The notes: generated from the letters alone by a model not told the origin. Positions 1 through 9,813 are shown, counted from the first letter of the stretch. The stretch is 64,000 nucleotides of DNA from CAWDBV01 sp963800705 (GCA_963800705.1 CAWDBV010000005.1:1-64000), one strand, 5' to 3'. A program made the numbers and translations.

Positions 1-1068
1 CCGCGCGCAGCGTCTCGTCGGCGAGCCCAAGCGCCGAGATCGTCCAGCGCCCGGCCGGCGGCGGCACCTCGTCGCCCGCGTACTCATACGCCTCGTCGGA
101 CGACTCGAGGAACCTGAAGATCCGCTCGTGGCCACCGTCGGTCGGCGGCACGAGGTCCGAGCCGAAGAGGACGCGGTCGCGATGGCGGTCGATGAACCGC
201 TGCGCCGCCCGCGGCTGGCGCCGAGGTCGGAGATCCGGGCCGAGATGTCGACGCAGAGATTCGGCAGACGGTCCAGCAACGACCCGAGCCAGGAAAGGTC
301 CTCGGCGTTGCCCGCCAGGTGGGCACCCACGAACGTCGTTCGCGGGTGGGCCGCGACCAGCGCCTCGAACGACTCCATTAGGCGCTGGTGCGAGGGGAAC
401 GCGGGACCGGCGAATGACCATTCGGGGTGGGCCAGCAGCTCCTCGAGCCGCTCGTTGTGGCGGTCGACCGGATCGAAGAACGCGGGTGGGTCGGCAGTGT
501 GTATGAGCACCGGCAGCCCCAGCTCGCCGGCCGCCGCGAACACGGGCGCGGCGCGCTCGTCGTCGGGAAGCAGCAGGTCGCCTGCGGCATCGCGAAAGCC
601 GAGCCCGAGCGTCTTCCAGATCTTCAGCCCACGCGCCCCGGCGGCGGCCGATCGGCGCAGCGACTCGGCCAGCTCGTCGCCGAACCCGTCGCCGGCGGTC
701 GCGCGGGTCCAGTCGAGCTGGCAGAAGGTTGCGAAGCGGCCCGGGTGAGCGCGGTCGAGGCGGTCGAGGTTCGCCTCGAGCTCCGTGTCCCAGCCGCCGT
801 CGAGGTTGATCGAGGTCTCGATCGAGTGGCGGTCACAGAGCTCGAGGTAGGCCTCGGCGTCGACCGCCCAGCGAGCGTGACGGCGGCCGGCCAGATCGCT
901 CGCCATCCAGTCGGCTTTGGGGTCCAGCCAGCGCCCGAGGTGGGTGTGGAAGTCGATCACCGCAAAGCGCGGCCGCTGGACCCGGGTGCGCTCGAGCCGG
1001 AGCTTGCTCACCGGCGCGTACTCGGCGAGCGCCAACCAGGCGAGGTCACTGTTATCGTCGGTTCGCAC
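1..1068 (-). pseudogene. amidohydrolase-2 family metal-dependent hydrolase (frameshifted, cut by window edge)
   Basis: A TIM-barrel hydrolase of the amidohydrolase-2 type, which hydrolyses or decarboxylates small carboxylic substrates using a bound divalent metal. The proposed GTG start at 1068 directly follows an in-frame TAG (1069-1071). The metal-binding His-x-His is H41/H43 in IDFHTHLGRW. Further family landmarks are VLIHTADPP, GAHLAGN and, after a shift of frame, the LFGSD aspartate motif. The frame breaks once near 222: upstream codons read SARISDLGA, and the continuation in another frame reads RFIDRHRDRVLFGSD. The gene runs off the left edge, so the C-terminus is missing. It diverges from the SDR gene with 22 bases between starts. 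The family is clear; the substrate cannot be told. The indel may be a sequencing error, as in several neighbours. Confidence 0.75.
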
Positions 1069-1090
1069 CTACAGACCGCAGTTCTTATAC

Positions 1091-1852
1091 ATGAACTCAC
1101 CGGACACCGCAGGAACCACCGTCGTCGTCGGAGCGGCCCAGGGGATCGGCGAGGGAATCGCCCGCCGGCTCGCCCGCGAGCCCTGGACCGAGCGGCTGGT
1201 GCTTGCCGACATCAGGCTCGAGGGCGTTCGGGCGCTGGCCGCCGAGCTCGGCGCCGAGCCCTACGAGGTCGACATCACCGAAGGAGCGGAGGTCGACGGG
1301 CTGGCCGAGGCGACCTCTGAGGCCGAGCGGGTGGCGATCGCTGCCGGCATCTTTGCCCCGGCGCCGGCGCTGGAGGTGGAGCGCGAGGAGTTCGGGCGGA
1401 TCCTCGGCGTGAACACGCAAGGCGTCTTCTTCGTCGCCCAGGCCTACGCGCGGCTGATGGCCGAACGCGGCCGGGGCGCGATCGTTGGGGTGGCCTCGAT
1501 TGCGGCCCGAATGCCACGCATGCGCCAGGCCTCGTACTGCGGTTCGAAGGCCGGCATGCGCCAGGCGCTGCGTGTGCTCGGGATGGAGGTGGGTCCCCTC
1601 GGCGTACGCGTCAACACCGTCTCCCCCGGCCCCACCGACACGCCGATGATGCGCACGCTCGCCGCCGATCACAGCTCGGTCGACGACCTCGCCGAAGGGT
1701 CCATCGACGCAATGCGACCGCGCATCCCCCACGGACGCGTCGCGCGGCCCGCGGACGTCGCCGCCGTGGTCAGCTTCCTGCTCGGCCCGGGAAGCGAGCA
1801 CGTGATGCTGGAAGATGTCGTCGTGGACGGCGGCGAACTGCTCGGAATGTGA
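1091..1852 (+). CDS. SDR family NAD(P)-dependent oxidoreductase
   Basis: A 253-residue short-chain dehydrogenase/reductase, the usual length for the classical SDR family. The cofactor-binding glycine motif is GAAQGIG near residues 13-19. The catalytic triad is S136, Y149 and K153, in the order SIAAR...ASYCGSK. The PGPTDTP loop and a C-terminal VVDGG are also typical. The start is the ATG at 1091; upstream in-frame sequence antisense to the amidohydrolase is not SDR-like. It lies 4 bases before the RidA gene on the same strand, so a small catabolic operon SDR-RidA-PLP enzyme is likely. The substrate is unknown. Its frame is intact, unlike most genes in this end of the window. Confidence 0.9.
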   Translation: MNSPDTAGTTVVVGAAQGIGEGIARRLAREPWTERLVLADIRLEGVRALAAELGAEPYEVDITEGAEVDGLAEATSEAERVAIAAGIFAPAPALEVEREEFGRILGVNTQGVFFVAQAYARLMAERGRGAIVGVASIAARMPRMRQASYCGSKAGMRQALRVLGMEVGPLGVRVNTVSPGPTDTPMMRTLAADHSSVDDLAEGSIDAMRPRIPHGRVARPADVAAVVSFLLGPGSEHVMLEDVVVDGGELLGM

Positions 1853-1856
1853 ACCG

Positions 1857-2226
1857 GTGAAGCGCGCGGTCCAGGGCACGACGCCGGCGGGCGCCTACTC
1901 GCCCGGGGTGATCGCCGAGGGCAGGTTCCTCTACGTCTCCGGGCAGGGGCCGCTCCGCGACGGCGCGGTCGTCGAGGGGACGATCGAGGCGCAGACGCGG
2001 CTGGTGATGGAGAACCTCGGCGCCATCCTCGCCGAGGCCGGCGCGACCTACGCGGACGTCGTGCGCTGTGGTGTCTTCCTGGCCGACCTCGACGACTTCG
2101 AGGCGATGAACACCGTCTATCGAGTTTCTTCGACGAGCCGCTCCCGGCGCGGACGACGGTCGGGGCTCACCTACCCGGAATCAAGGTCGAGATCGACTGC
2201 GTGGCCGTCCTGGACCGACGGCGTGA
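1857..2226 (+). pseudogene. RidA/YjgF family enamine/imine deaminase (frameshifted)
   Basis: Homologue of RidA, the cytosolic trimer that hydrolyses reactive enamine and imine intermediates made by PLP enzymes. The start is GTG at 1857, giving VKRAVQGTTPAGAYSPG, and then the YVSGQGPL segment typical of the family. Around 2121 one base is missing: the frame reading MNTVY continues in another frame as SFFDEPLPARTTVGAHLPG and KVEIDCVAVLD. The C-terminal consensus ends at about 2215. A TGA at 2224-2226 overlapping the next gene's GTG would be a natural stop but lies in the third frame, so a second indel is likely. Its position before a PLP-dependent enzyme fits the RidA role. Confidence 0.75.
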
Positions 2227-3319
2227 GCGACGGGCGAACGGTTGCGGAGCTCGAGACCCCGGCGCTGGTCGTCGATCTCGACCGGCTCGATCGCAACCTG
2301 ACCCGGACCGCCGAGTACACGAGCGCTCACCGGCTGGAGTTCTATCCCCACGCGAAGACCCACAAGACGCGCGAGATCGGGGCGCTGCAACTCGAGCACG
2401 GTGCCGCCGGCTTGACGACGGCGAAGTCGCGCGAGGCCGAGATCTTCGCGGCGGCGCTCGGCGCCCCGCTCGTGCTGCATTACCCGGTGGTCGGGGCCGA
2501 GAAGGTTGCCCGGCTGGCCGAGGTAGCCGGCGCGGTGCCGCTGACGATCGCGCTCGACTCGGCCGCGGCGGCGGAGCCGATCGCTGCGGCCATGCGGTCG
2601 CGCGGGACCGAGGCCCAGGCCCTGATCGAGGTCGACGTCGGACTGCGGCGCACCGGGCTCGATCCCGAGCGCGCGGTCGAGGTCGGGCGGCGGATCGAAG
2701 CGCTCGGCGGCGGTCTGCGCGTCGCCGGGCTCTCGTGCTACCCGGGCCACCTGCGTTACGACGAGAACGCATCGCGGCGGGGATGCTCGAGGTCGGCACG
2801 ACCCTCGAGCGGGCGCGCGACCTGTTCGCGGAGGCCGGCCTCGACAGCGCGCGGATCTCGGGCGGCTCGACCGCGACGCTGTTTCGCTCCCACGGGACCC
2901 CGATGACGGAGGTTCGCCCGGGGAACTACGCGTTTCTCGACCGCATGGAGGGCCGGGGGGAGTTCGCTCTCGACGACTGCGCGCTACGGGTCCACGCCAC
3001 CGTGGTCTCGACCGCGGTCCCCGGGCGGTTCATCGTGGACGCCGGCTCGAAGACGTTGAGCGAGGCCGGGCCGCCCCCCGGGGCGAGCGGGCACGCCGAG
3101 GTCGTCGGCCGCGCCGGCCTCGGAATCGAGGCGCTCAGCGAGGAGCACGGGCACGGCAACGTGGCGGCGGGCGCGGAGGCGCCCGCGGTCGGCGAGCGCC
3201 TCGAGCTGATCCCAAACCATGCCTGCACCTGCGTCAACCTCCACGACGTCCTCTACGCGGCGCGGGCCGGGACCGTCGAAGCCGAGCTGCCGGTGATCGC
3301 GCGGGGCGCCGTCCGGTAG
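2223..3319 (+). pseudogene. D-threonine aldolase / D-serine dehydratase-like PLP enzyme (one frameshift)
   Basis: An alanine-racemase-fold, PLP- and metal-dependent enzyme of the DSD/D-threonine aldolase family. It begins with GTG at 2223. The PLP lysine is K45 in PHAKTHK, followed by TTAKSREAEIF. The C-terminal half carries the conserved metal site NHACTCVNLHD. The two halves lie in different frames: the first to about 2770 (LSCYPGHLRYDEN), the second from about 2775 (RIAAGMLEVGTTLE) to the TAG at 3319. Restored length is about 365 residues, normal for the family. It follows SDR and RidA genes, suggesting D-amino-acid or hydroxy-amino-acid breakdown. Whether the break is real or a base-call error cannot be told here. 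Confidence 0.8.
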
Positions 3320-3333
3320 CGGCCGATCGAGGC

Positions 3334-3366
3334 GCACCCAAACCACCCATACGGTGGTTTCGGTGC
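3334..3366. terminator. bidirectional hairpin terminator candidate between convergent genes
   Basis: A strong inverted repeat sits between the convergent PLP-enzyme and DCC genes. The inner stem is AAACCACC (3340-3347) with GGTGGTTT (3353-3360) around a 5-base loop. The outer stem is GCACC (3334-3338) with GGTGC (3362-3366), separated from the inner one by a single C-C mismatch. There is a short T tract on each strand at the inner stem. It fits a shared terminator. Confidence 0.6.
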
Positions 3367-3394
3367 GGCTCGGCGCGCCGAAGCGTGAGGGGCC

Positions 3395-3790
3395 TCACCG
3401 ACGCCGCAAGGGCCGGTCCGGATCGGCGCGGACCAGGCGCGCGAGCGCCGAGCGGTGACCGGCAACCCAGCGGTAGGCCCGCTCGGTCGCCCGGGGAAAG
3501 GTGTCGAACAGAGCCGCAAGCGGACGCCCGCTCGGCAGCAGGCGCGCCAGCGGCGCGGCGGCCGCGCCGCCCGAGCGCACCTCCCCCGACGGCAGGACGA
3601 GATGCCACGACGCGAGCCGCTCGGCCTCCGGCATCGGCGCCAGCAGCCGCTCGCCCTCGGTGCTCTGAATCGCCACCGGCCGCAGCCGCCGGGCGCGGTC
3701 CCAGGCGAGCAGCTTGTCGAGGCTCCACTTGCAAAAGCCGCAATCGGCGTCGTAGAGCACCGGCCAGGCCGGCTCGCGCGAATCGTTCAC
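3395..3790 (-). CDS. DCC family thiol-disulfide oxidoreductase (DUF393)
   Basis: A 131-residue protein with the hallmark YDADCGFC motif at residues 13-20, so the redox cysteines are C17 and C20. The rest (WSLDKLLAWDRARRLRP, then a FDTFPRATERAYRWVAGHR segment) matches the small thioredoxin-like DCC family. These proteins are predicted redox enzymes of uncertain substrate. The start is ATG at 3790. It lies 9 bases before the end of the molybdopterin oxidoreductase gene on the same strand, so the two may be co-transcribed. The reading frame is intact. Confidence 0.85.
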   Translation of the reverse strand: MNDSREPAWPVLYDADCGFCKWSLDKLLAWDRARRLRPVAIQSTEGERLLAPMPEAERLASWHLVLPSGEVRSGGAAAAPLARLLPSGRPLAALFDTFPRATERAYRWVAGHRSALARLVRADPDRPLRRR

Positions 3791-3799
3791 CCGGTGCCG

Positions 3800-6011
3800 C
3801 TAGATCACCGAGGCGGGCTCGGCGGCGGCCGCACGGTCGCCGACCGCGACCTCGACCCGGTCGAGCCGAATCGGAATCCCGTTCAGGAACGCCATCCCGG
3901 CGAGCCGCTCCAGATCCTCGGGGTCCGAGGAGGCCAGCACGTTGACGTTGACCCCACCCGCGGCGTTGGCCGTCTCCAGCCGCCGCCGCGGTGGCCCCAG
4001 CCGTGGGGGACCGCGATCGTGCCCGCTGGTGATCTCGTCGGTGAGGTTGCGCCGGGATCTCGATCGAGCCGTGCGGGGAGCTGATCCGGCACGGCTCGCC
4101 GTCCTCGATCCCGGGCCGCGGCGTCGTCGGGGTGGATGCGGGCGGTGTGCTCGCGGCCGCCGCGCATCAGCAGCGCCGCGTTGTGCATCCAGGAGTTGTG
4201 CGAGCGCAGCTCGCGCAGGCCGATCAGCCGCAGCGGGAACTCCGGGTCGTGGCCGTTCTGCGCGCCCAGCCGCTCGAGCTCCTCGAGGATCTCGCGGCGG
4301 GTCGAGGCGCACCCGGCCGCTGTCGAAGCGGATCTCCTCGGCGAGCACGTCCGGGACGCAGGTACTCGCCGAGCACCTCGCCGTGGGGCTTCTTCGCCAG
4401 CTTCTTCAGGCTGGTGCCGCCGCGGCGGAGGCCGAAGCGGTCGCCGTCGGGGCCGGTGCGGAGCAGCAGGTCGAGCAGGCGGCGCGGGCGTCAGCTTCAG
4501 CCCGAACTTGCCCAGCCGGCGAGCCGCGGCCGACGCGTCGGGGACGACGCCGATCCGCTTCGAGATCTCCTCGATGATCTCCCACTCCTGCCGCGCCTCG
4601 CCCCGCGGCTCGACGACCGCCTCGGTCATCTGCACGAACGGGGTCGTGTGCAGGGTCAGGAAGGGCAGCGGGAAGTCCTCGCGCTCGAGGAAGGTGGTCG
4701 CCGGCAGCACGAAGTCGGCGTGCCGTGCCGTGTCGGTGACGTAGAGGTCGATCGCGACGGTGAGCTCGGTCTCCTCCAGCGCCGCCGCCAGCTCGTCGCC
4801 GTTCGGCACCGAGAGCACCGGGTTACCGGCCGAGACGAACATGGCCCGGATCTGGGTCTCGCCGGGGGTCGTCATCTCCTTGGCCATCACGGAGGCGGGC
4901 ATCTGGCCCAGCACCTCGGGCAGGTCGCCGATGCGCGTGCGCGCCGCGTCGTAGGTCCCGACCCCGATCTGGTCGGCGACCCGAGCGAAGTCGATCGGCG
5001 CCCTCGCCGAACATCGCGCCGCCCTCGCGGTCGAGGTTGCCGGTGACGACGTTGAGGGCGTCGAGCAGGAAGGAGACGAGCGTCCCGTTGCGCCCCAGGC
5101 AGGACCCGGTGCGCCCGTAGACCGCGGCGCCGTCGGCCGCGGCCAGGTCGCGCGCCAGCGTGCGGATGTCCTCGGCGGCGATCCCGGTGCGGGCCTCGGT
5201 CGCCTCGGGCGGTGTGCTCGGCGACCATGGACCTCAGCGCGCGCGGCGCCGCTCGCCTGCACCGCCATCGCGCCGCGGTCCTCCAGGCCCTCGGCGAAGA
5301 TCACGTTCAGCAGCGCCAGCAGCAGCCAGGCGTCGGTGTCCGGGTTGATCGGGACGTGCTCGAACTCGCGCGCGGTCTCCGAGCGGCGCGGGATCGACGA
5401 CCACCACGCGGCCGCCGCGGTCGGTGATCGCGTTCAGCTGGTCCTTGATCCGCGGCGCGGTCATCAGGCTGCCGTGCGAGACGAGCGGGTTGGCGCCGAT
5501 CATCAGCAGCAGGTTCGGTCCGCTTCAGGTCCGGGATCGGGATCAGGAAGGGCGAGCCGTAGAGCAGGGCGCTCGCCGCGAAGCGGTTGGAGACGTCCTG
5601 GGAGGAGGCCGTGTAGTAGTGGCGGGAGCGGATCGCCGAGAGGAAGCCGAGCACCCAGAGCGGGTGCGAGTAGGAGAAGGCGCCGGGGTTGCCCATGTAC
5701 CAGCCGACCGAGTCGCCCGCCGTGCTCGGTCGATGATCGCCTTCAGGCGGGAGCCGATCTCGTCCAGCGCGGCTCTCCCAGCTGACCTGCTCGAACTCGC
5801 CGTCGGCGCGGCGCCGCAGCGGGTGCAGGACCCGGTCGGGATCGTTCTGAACGTCGGTCATCGCGATCCCCTTCGGGCACGCGAACCCGGCGGACAGCGG
5901 GTGGTCGGGATCGGGCCGCAGCTTGGTCACCTCGCCGTCCTCGACGGTGGCGACGAGCCCACAGAGCGGCTCGCAGATGCGGCAGTAGGTGACCTTCTCG
6001 GATGCGGTCAT
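3800..6011 (-). pseudogene. molybdopterin-dependent oxidoreductase, formate dehydrogenase/nitrate reductase-like (many frameshifts)
   Basis: A member of the Mo/W-bis-MGD oxidoreductase family of about 735 codons. The N-terminus MTASEKVTYCRICEPLCG carries the C-x2-C-x3-C part of the [4Fe-4S] site, with the fourth cysteine in SAGFACPKG. Recognisable later blocks include GDSVGWYMGNPGAFSYSH, LLLMIGANPLVSHGSLM, IRAMFVSAGNPVLS, TDTARHADFVLPATTFLE and, near the end, PHGWG and GGVNVNVLAS. The blocks lie in all three minus frames. I count about 14 frame changes, for example near 5780, 5731, 5523, 5397, 5237, 5212, 5003, 4483, 4367, 4303, 4117, 4040 and 3985. There is no twin-arginine signal, so it would be cytosolic. 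A MQESASDRA extension from 6038 is possible. The substrate is unknown. Confidence 0.8.
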
Positions 6012-6068
6012 GGCGCGGTCCGAAGCCGATTCTTGCATCTGGCACCGGCGCGATGGGACACTCGTCCC

Positions 6069-7290
6069 ATGGCCGGAGGGGTCAGCGGTCGGGCGCCGGA
6101 GCTGGAGCGGGTGGAGGCTCTGCTCGCCGGCCTGCCCGAGGGTCCACGGGTGATGGCGATCGAGGGCGAAGCGGGGATCGGCAAGACGACCCTCTGGCGC
6201 GAGGGAGCGGCGCGCGCCGCAGGCCGCGGTGGCGCGTCCTGGAGTGCCGTCCGGCGGAGGCCGAGACAGCGTTCTCGTTCGCCGGGCTCGGCGACCTGCT
6301 CGGCTCCGTCGACGGCGGCGCTATCGACTCGCTTCCCGAGCCACAGCGACACGCGCTCGAGGTCGCGCTGCTGCGCGAGCGACCGGACGGGTCGGCTCCG
6401 GCGCCGCGCGCGATCGGCACGGCGACCCTCTCCGTGTTGCGAACACTGTCCAGGAGAACGCGGTCGTGCTCGCGGTCGACGACGTTCAGTGGCTCGACGT
6501 TCCAACCGCGGAGGCGCTCAAGTTCGCGCTTCGCCGCCTCGATGGCTCGCCCGTCGCGCTGCTCGCGACCCTGCGCACGACCGGCGTCCCGCGCCCCAGC
6601 CTGCTCGACGTCGTGGAGGTCGCCGGACACCGCGGCTGCGCCTCGGACCACTCGACCGCGACGCGCTGCACGGGATGCTCCGCCAACGGCTCGGCGACGT
6701 GCTCACCCCAACCCTGCTCGGTCGGATCGAGCGGGCATCGCGCGGGAACCCCTTCCGAGCGCTCGAGGTCGCCCGGGGCATGGCTTGAAGGCGGGGTGCC
6801 CGAGTCGGGCGACGAGTCGCTGCCCGTCCCCGACGACGTCCGCGAGTTGATCAACGTCCGGCTGCGCCGGCTTCCGGTCGCCACACGGGAGGAGCTGCTG
6901 GAGGCGAGCGCGCTCACCGATCCGGCCCTGCCGCTGATCGACCCGGAGCCGCTCGGCTCCGGCGGTCGACGCCGAGATCGTCTCGATCCGCCCGGATGAT
7001 CGGGTCGAGTTCTCCCACCCCCTGTTCCGCGACGCTGTCTACTCGGCGGCCTCCGCTGACCGACGCCGCGATCTCCACCGTGAGCTCGCGGAGAGCGTCG
7101 GCGACCTCGAGGAGCGGGCGCGCCACCTGGCGCTCGCCTCCGACGGACCCGACGAGCGCATCGCCGCGGTACTCGAGGAGGCGTCGGAGCTGGCCCACCG
7201 GCGCGGTGCCACGATCGCGGCGGCCGAGCTCGCAGAGCGGGCGGCCGAGCTCACGCCGGCCGGCAGCGAGGCCGCGGACGAGCGGCGGCT
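6069..7290 (+). pseudogene. AAA ATPase / LuxR-type large regulator, N-terminal part (frameshifted and truncated)
   Basis: The start resembles the large ATP-binding regulators that end in a LuxR helix-turn-helix. It begins MAGGVSGRAPELERVEALL and has a Walker A motif GEAGIGKTT at about residues 34-42. Walker B and following residues are VVLAVDDVQWLD near 6468. Later landmarks are RIERASRGNPFRALEVA and VEFSHPLFRDAVYSAAS. The pieces lie in different plus frames with about five changes, near 6235, 6450, 6635, 6785 and 6960. Recognisable sequence stops at about 7285 (AAELTPAGSEAADERRL), roughly 400 codons in, whereas family members usually reach 900 or more with a C-terminal DNA-binding domain. 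The sequence then becomes an unrelated oxidase. It diverges from the molybdopterin enzyme. Confidence 0.7.
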
Positions 7291-7293
7291 GAC

Positions 7294-7851
7294 GACTCGC
7301 TGCGCGACGTCGCCGACCGGATCAAGGCGAAGCCCGACGACCTCGAGTTGTTCGTCGAGGGCATCGTCACCTACCACATGGTCACCGAGGGAGTGCTGGC
7401 GATGCCCGGACAGCGGATCATCATCCAGTACACCGAGGACCACAAGATCTACCCAGGGTTCAACAAGGGCTTCCGGCTCGTCGAGCAGGACGAGCACCGG
7501 CACATCGCCTTCGGGGTCCGCTTCCTGAAGGACGTCTGCGAGGAGCGCCCGGAGATGAAGAAGGTCGTGCTCGGGACGCTCGAGAAGCTGCTGCCGAAGG
7601 CGGCCGAGGTGTTCATGCCGCCGGAGGTCGATGACCCGACCGACTTCACCTCCTACGGGCACCACTCCTCGCAGGTCTACGGCTTCGCCTACCAGGCGCT
7701 GAAGCGCCGCATGGCGATGGTCGGGGTCGAGATCCCGCCCCCCGAGCGGATGATGCCGGGGCCGGTTGTGTTCACCGGTCTCGAGGAGCTGCGGCCGCTC
7801 GCCGAGCAGGTGAGCGAGAACGGCGCCGGCAGGGCGCCGATCCCCGCCTAG
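7294..7851 (+). pseudogene. ribonucleotide-reductase R2-like / R2lox-type ferritin-fold oxidase, C-terminal half
   Basis: About 185 codons of a ferritin-like di-metal protein. Metal-ligand helices are visible: an early Glu in VEGIVTYHMVTEGVLA and the E-x2-H motif in LVEQDEHRHIAFG. The wording EGVLA and QDEHRHIA is closest in my reading to R2-like ligand-binding oxidases (R2lox, Mn/Fe cofactor) rather than true class I RNR small subunits. The first metal-ligand helices that should precede it are absent. Upstream of 7294 the DNA belongs to a different gene. No ATG in good context opens the frame; the TTG at 7348 would give only 167 residues. It ends at TAG 7851, in clean sequence. A broken gene or an assembly join is likely. 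Confidence 0.65.
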
Positions 7852-7860
7852 GTCCGGCGC

Positions 7861-8832
7861 CTAGACCCCGCTCTCGCGCAGCCAGTCCCCGCTGCGCCGC
7901 AGGCCCTCGTCGAGGTCGACCTTCGGCTCCCAGCCGAGCTCCTCGCGGGCGCGGGCGTTCGAGGCCTTGCCGCGGCGGTCGACGAGTGTGATCCCGTGGC
8001 GGCCGAGCTCGGGCGTGCGGCCGATCGCCTTTGCGCCGGCCTCGAGGGCTGTCAGCGCCGTCACCGCGATCGCGCGCGGCACCTTGCGCGGCGGCTTCGC
8101 CCCGATCTGCGCGGCCAGCGCGGTCAGGTACTGATCGAAAGTGAGATCGGAGCCGTCCCAGACCGTGTAGGCATGGCCGGGCTTCCCGTTGCGCGCGGCG
8201 AGGATGATTGACTCGACCAGGTCGTCGATGTAGACGGGGAGCATCTGGCCGTCACCCTGGCCGGGCAGCGCCGCTCGGCCCGAGGCGAGCAGTCCGGCCA
8301 TCCGCTCGACCCACGGCACCGAACCCGGTCCGTAGACATCGCCGGGGCGGATCACGACCGCGCCGCGGCGGATTGCGATCCGGTCCGAGGCGCTCTTCGT
8401 GTCGATGTATGGGATGCCGCAGTTGCGGCGGTGCGCCGACTCGTCCTGCTCGTCCTCGGACTCGTAGCCGTAGACGACCACCGAGCTCAGGTGGACGACT
8501 CGCTCGACGCCTGCGGTCTCGGCGGCATCGAGCACGTTCACGGTGCCGCCGACGTTGACCTCGACGAACTCCTCCATCGTGCCCCATTCGCGCACGTAGG
8601 CCGCGGTGTGGACGACGAGGTCGGCGCCGTCGAGCGCTTCGTCGAGCGCGGTGCGGTCGGTGATGTCGGCGAGCGCGAACCGCGCCCCGGCCGCCTCGAC
8701 CTTGCCGGCGAGCGAATCGTCGACCTCGAGCCCGACCACCTCACAGCCCTCTGCGGCGAGCCGCTTGCAGGTCGCCGAGCCGATGAACCCCGCAGCGCCG
8801 GTGACGGCGGCCGTCTTTCCCTTCAACTCCAC
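7861..8832 (-). CDS. NAD(P)-dependent epimerase/dehydratase (extended SDR)
   Basis: A 323-residue extended short-chain dehydrogenase of the nucleotide-sugar epimerase / 3-beta-hydroxysteroid dehydrogenase type. The Rossmann motif TGAAGFIGSA lies near residues 11-20. Active-site features are the HLSSVVVYG strand and Y-x3-K in PYIDTK, followed by RPGDVYGPGSVPW. The start is the GTG at 8832 (VELKGKTAAVTG); a longer frame running back to 9849 is antisense to the PAP2 gene and is not used. It is transcribed away from the PAP2 gene. The substrate cannot be assigned. Confidence 0.88.
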   Translation of the reverse strand: MELKGKTAAVTGAAGFIGSATCKRLAAEGCEVVGLEVDDSLAGKVEAAGARFALADITDRTALDEALDGADLVVHTAAYVREWGTMEEFVEVNVGGTVNVLDAAETAGVERVVHLSSVVVYGYESEDEQDESAHRRNCGIPYIDTKSASDRIAIRRGAVVIRPGDVYGPGSVPWVERMAGLLASGRAALPGQGDGQMLPVYIDDLVESIILAARNGKPGHAYTVWDGSDLTFDQYLTALAAQIGAKPPRKVPRAIAVTALTALEAGAKAIGRTPELGRHGITLVDRRGKASNARAREELGWEPKVDLDEGLRRSGDWLRESGV

Positions 8833-8904
8833 CCGCCGACTTATACTCGCCGCGCCGTGTATCGGGCCACCGACAGGGATGCTCCGCCGCCTCGCTCGAC
8901 ACGG

Positions 8905-9813
8905 ATGCGGACCCTGGTCCGCGCCGGCGCCGTCGCCGCGCTTGGGGCGGCGGTCGTCGCGCCGCTGGTCCGCAAGCGGCTCAAGCTGCCGACCGCCGTG
9001 ACCACGAGCGCGCTCGTCGGCGGCCCGCTGGCGCTCGCGGTCGTAACTCCTCGGACGAAGGTGCGCGACGCGGCGCTGTTCGCGATGCAGATGTGGGGCT
9101 TCCTGCACGCCCACGAGCTCCCCTACGACGACCCCGACAAGCTCCGCGCCCGGGTCCGGATCGACTACCCGATCGCGATCGACCGCGCGATCGGCGGCGG
9201 CGAGCTGCCGAACGTGCGCCTGCAGCGAGCGCTGGCCGGAAAGAGCGCCACGCTCGATCAGACTTTGGCCTGGGCGCACTGGCTCTGGTTTCTGGAACCG
9301 CACAGCTCGATGGTTTGGATCCTCGCCCGCCACAACGATCGCTTCCCGCGCGCCGCGCGGCAGATGGCGGCCACCTTCGATCTCGGCTGCGCGGTCTACT
9401 TCGCGGTCCCGACCGCGCCGCCGTGGTGGGCATCGGAGCAGGGCCGCACCGGGAAAGAGGTCGAGCGGATCATGGTCGAGGTCGGCGAGCGCACCTTCAA
9501 GGGCGCCTGGCCGAAGCTCTACGGCGCGCTCGGCGGCAACCCGTGGGCGGCGATGCCCTCGCTCCACTTCGCGACCTCGGTCATGGCCGCGATCCACCTC
9601 GCCGAGAGCGGCACCGCCGAGGGGATCGCCGGATGGACCTACGCGGCGACGCTCGGCTTCGCGCTCGTCTACCTGGGCGAGCACTACGTCACCGATTTGC
9701 TCGCCGGCGCCGCGCTCGTGGCCGCCGTGCGCTGGGGCGAGCCCTATGTCGAGCCGTTCGTCCAGGCCGTGAACCGGCGGCTGCAGCGATTGGAGCGAAT
9801 TGCCACTACGTAG
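8905..9813 (+). CDS. PAP2 superfamily phosphatase / inositolphosphotransferase-like membrane protein
   Basis: A 302-residue membrane protein with the PAP2 signature of the inositol-phosphoceramide-synthase-like branch. The motifs are NPWAAMPSLHFATS and, further on, GEHYVTDLLAG, which supply the catalytic histidines and the closing aspartate. Several hydrophobic segments surround them (residues ~5-45, ~110-140, ~215-270). The chosen start is ATG 8905 (MRTLVRAGAVAALGAA). A GTG at 8857 would add 16 residues but leave only 24 bases to the divergent epimerase. It sits just before a flippase-like gene, suggesting a lipid phosphate or lipid-carrier function at the membrane. Confidence 0.8.
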   Translation: MRTLVRAGAVAALGAAVVAPLVRKRLKLPTAVTTSALVGGPLALAVVTPRTKVRDAALFAMQMWGFLHAHELPYDDPDKLRARVRIDYPIAIDRAIGGGELPNVRLQRALAGKSATLDQTLAWAHWLWFLEPHSSMVWILARHNDRFPRAARQMAATFDLGCAVYFAVPTAPPWWASEQGRTGKEVERIMVEVGERTFKGAWPKLYGALGGNPWAAMPSLHFATSVMAAIHLAESGTAEGIAGWTYAATLGFALVYLGEHYVTDLLAGAALVAAVRWGEPYVEPFVQAVNRRLQRLERIATT

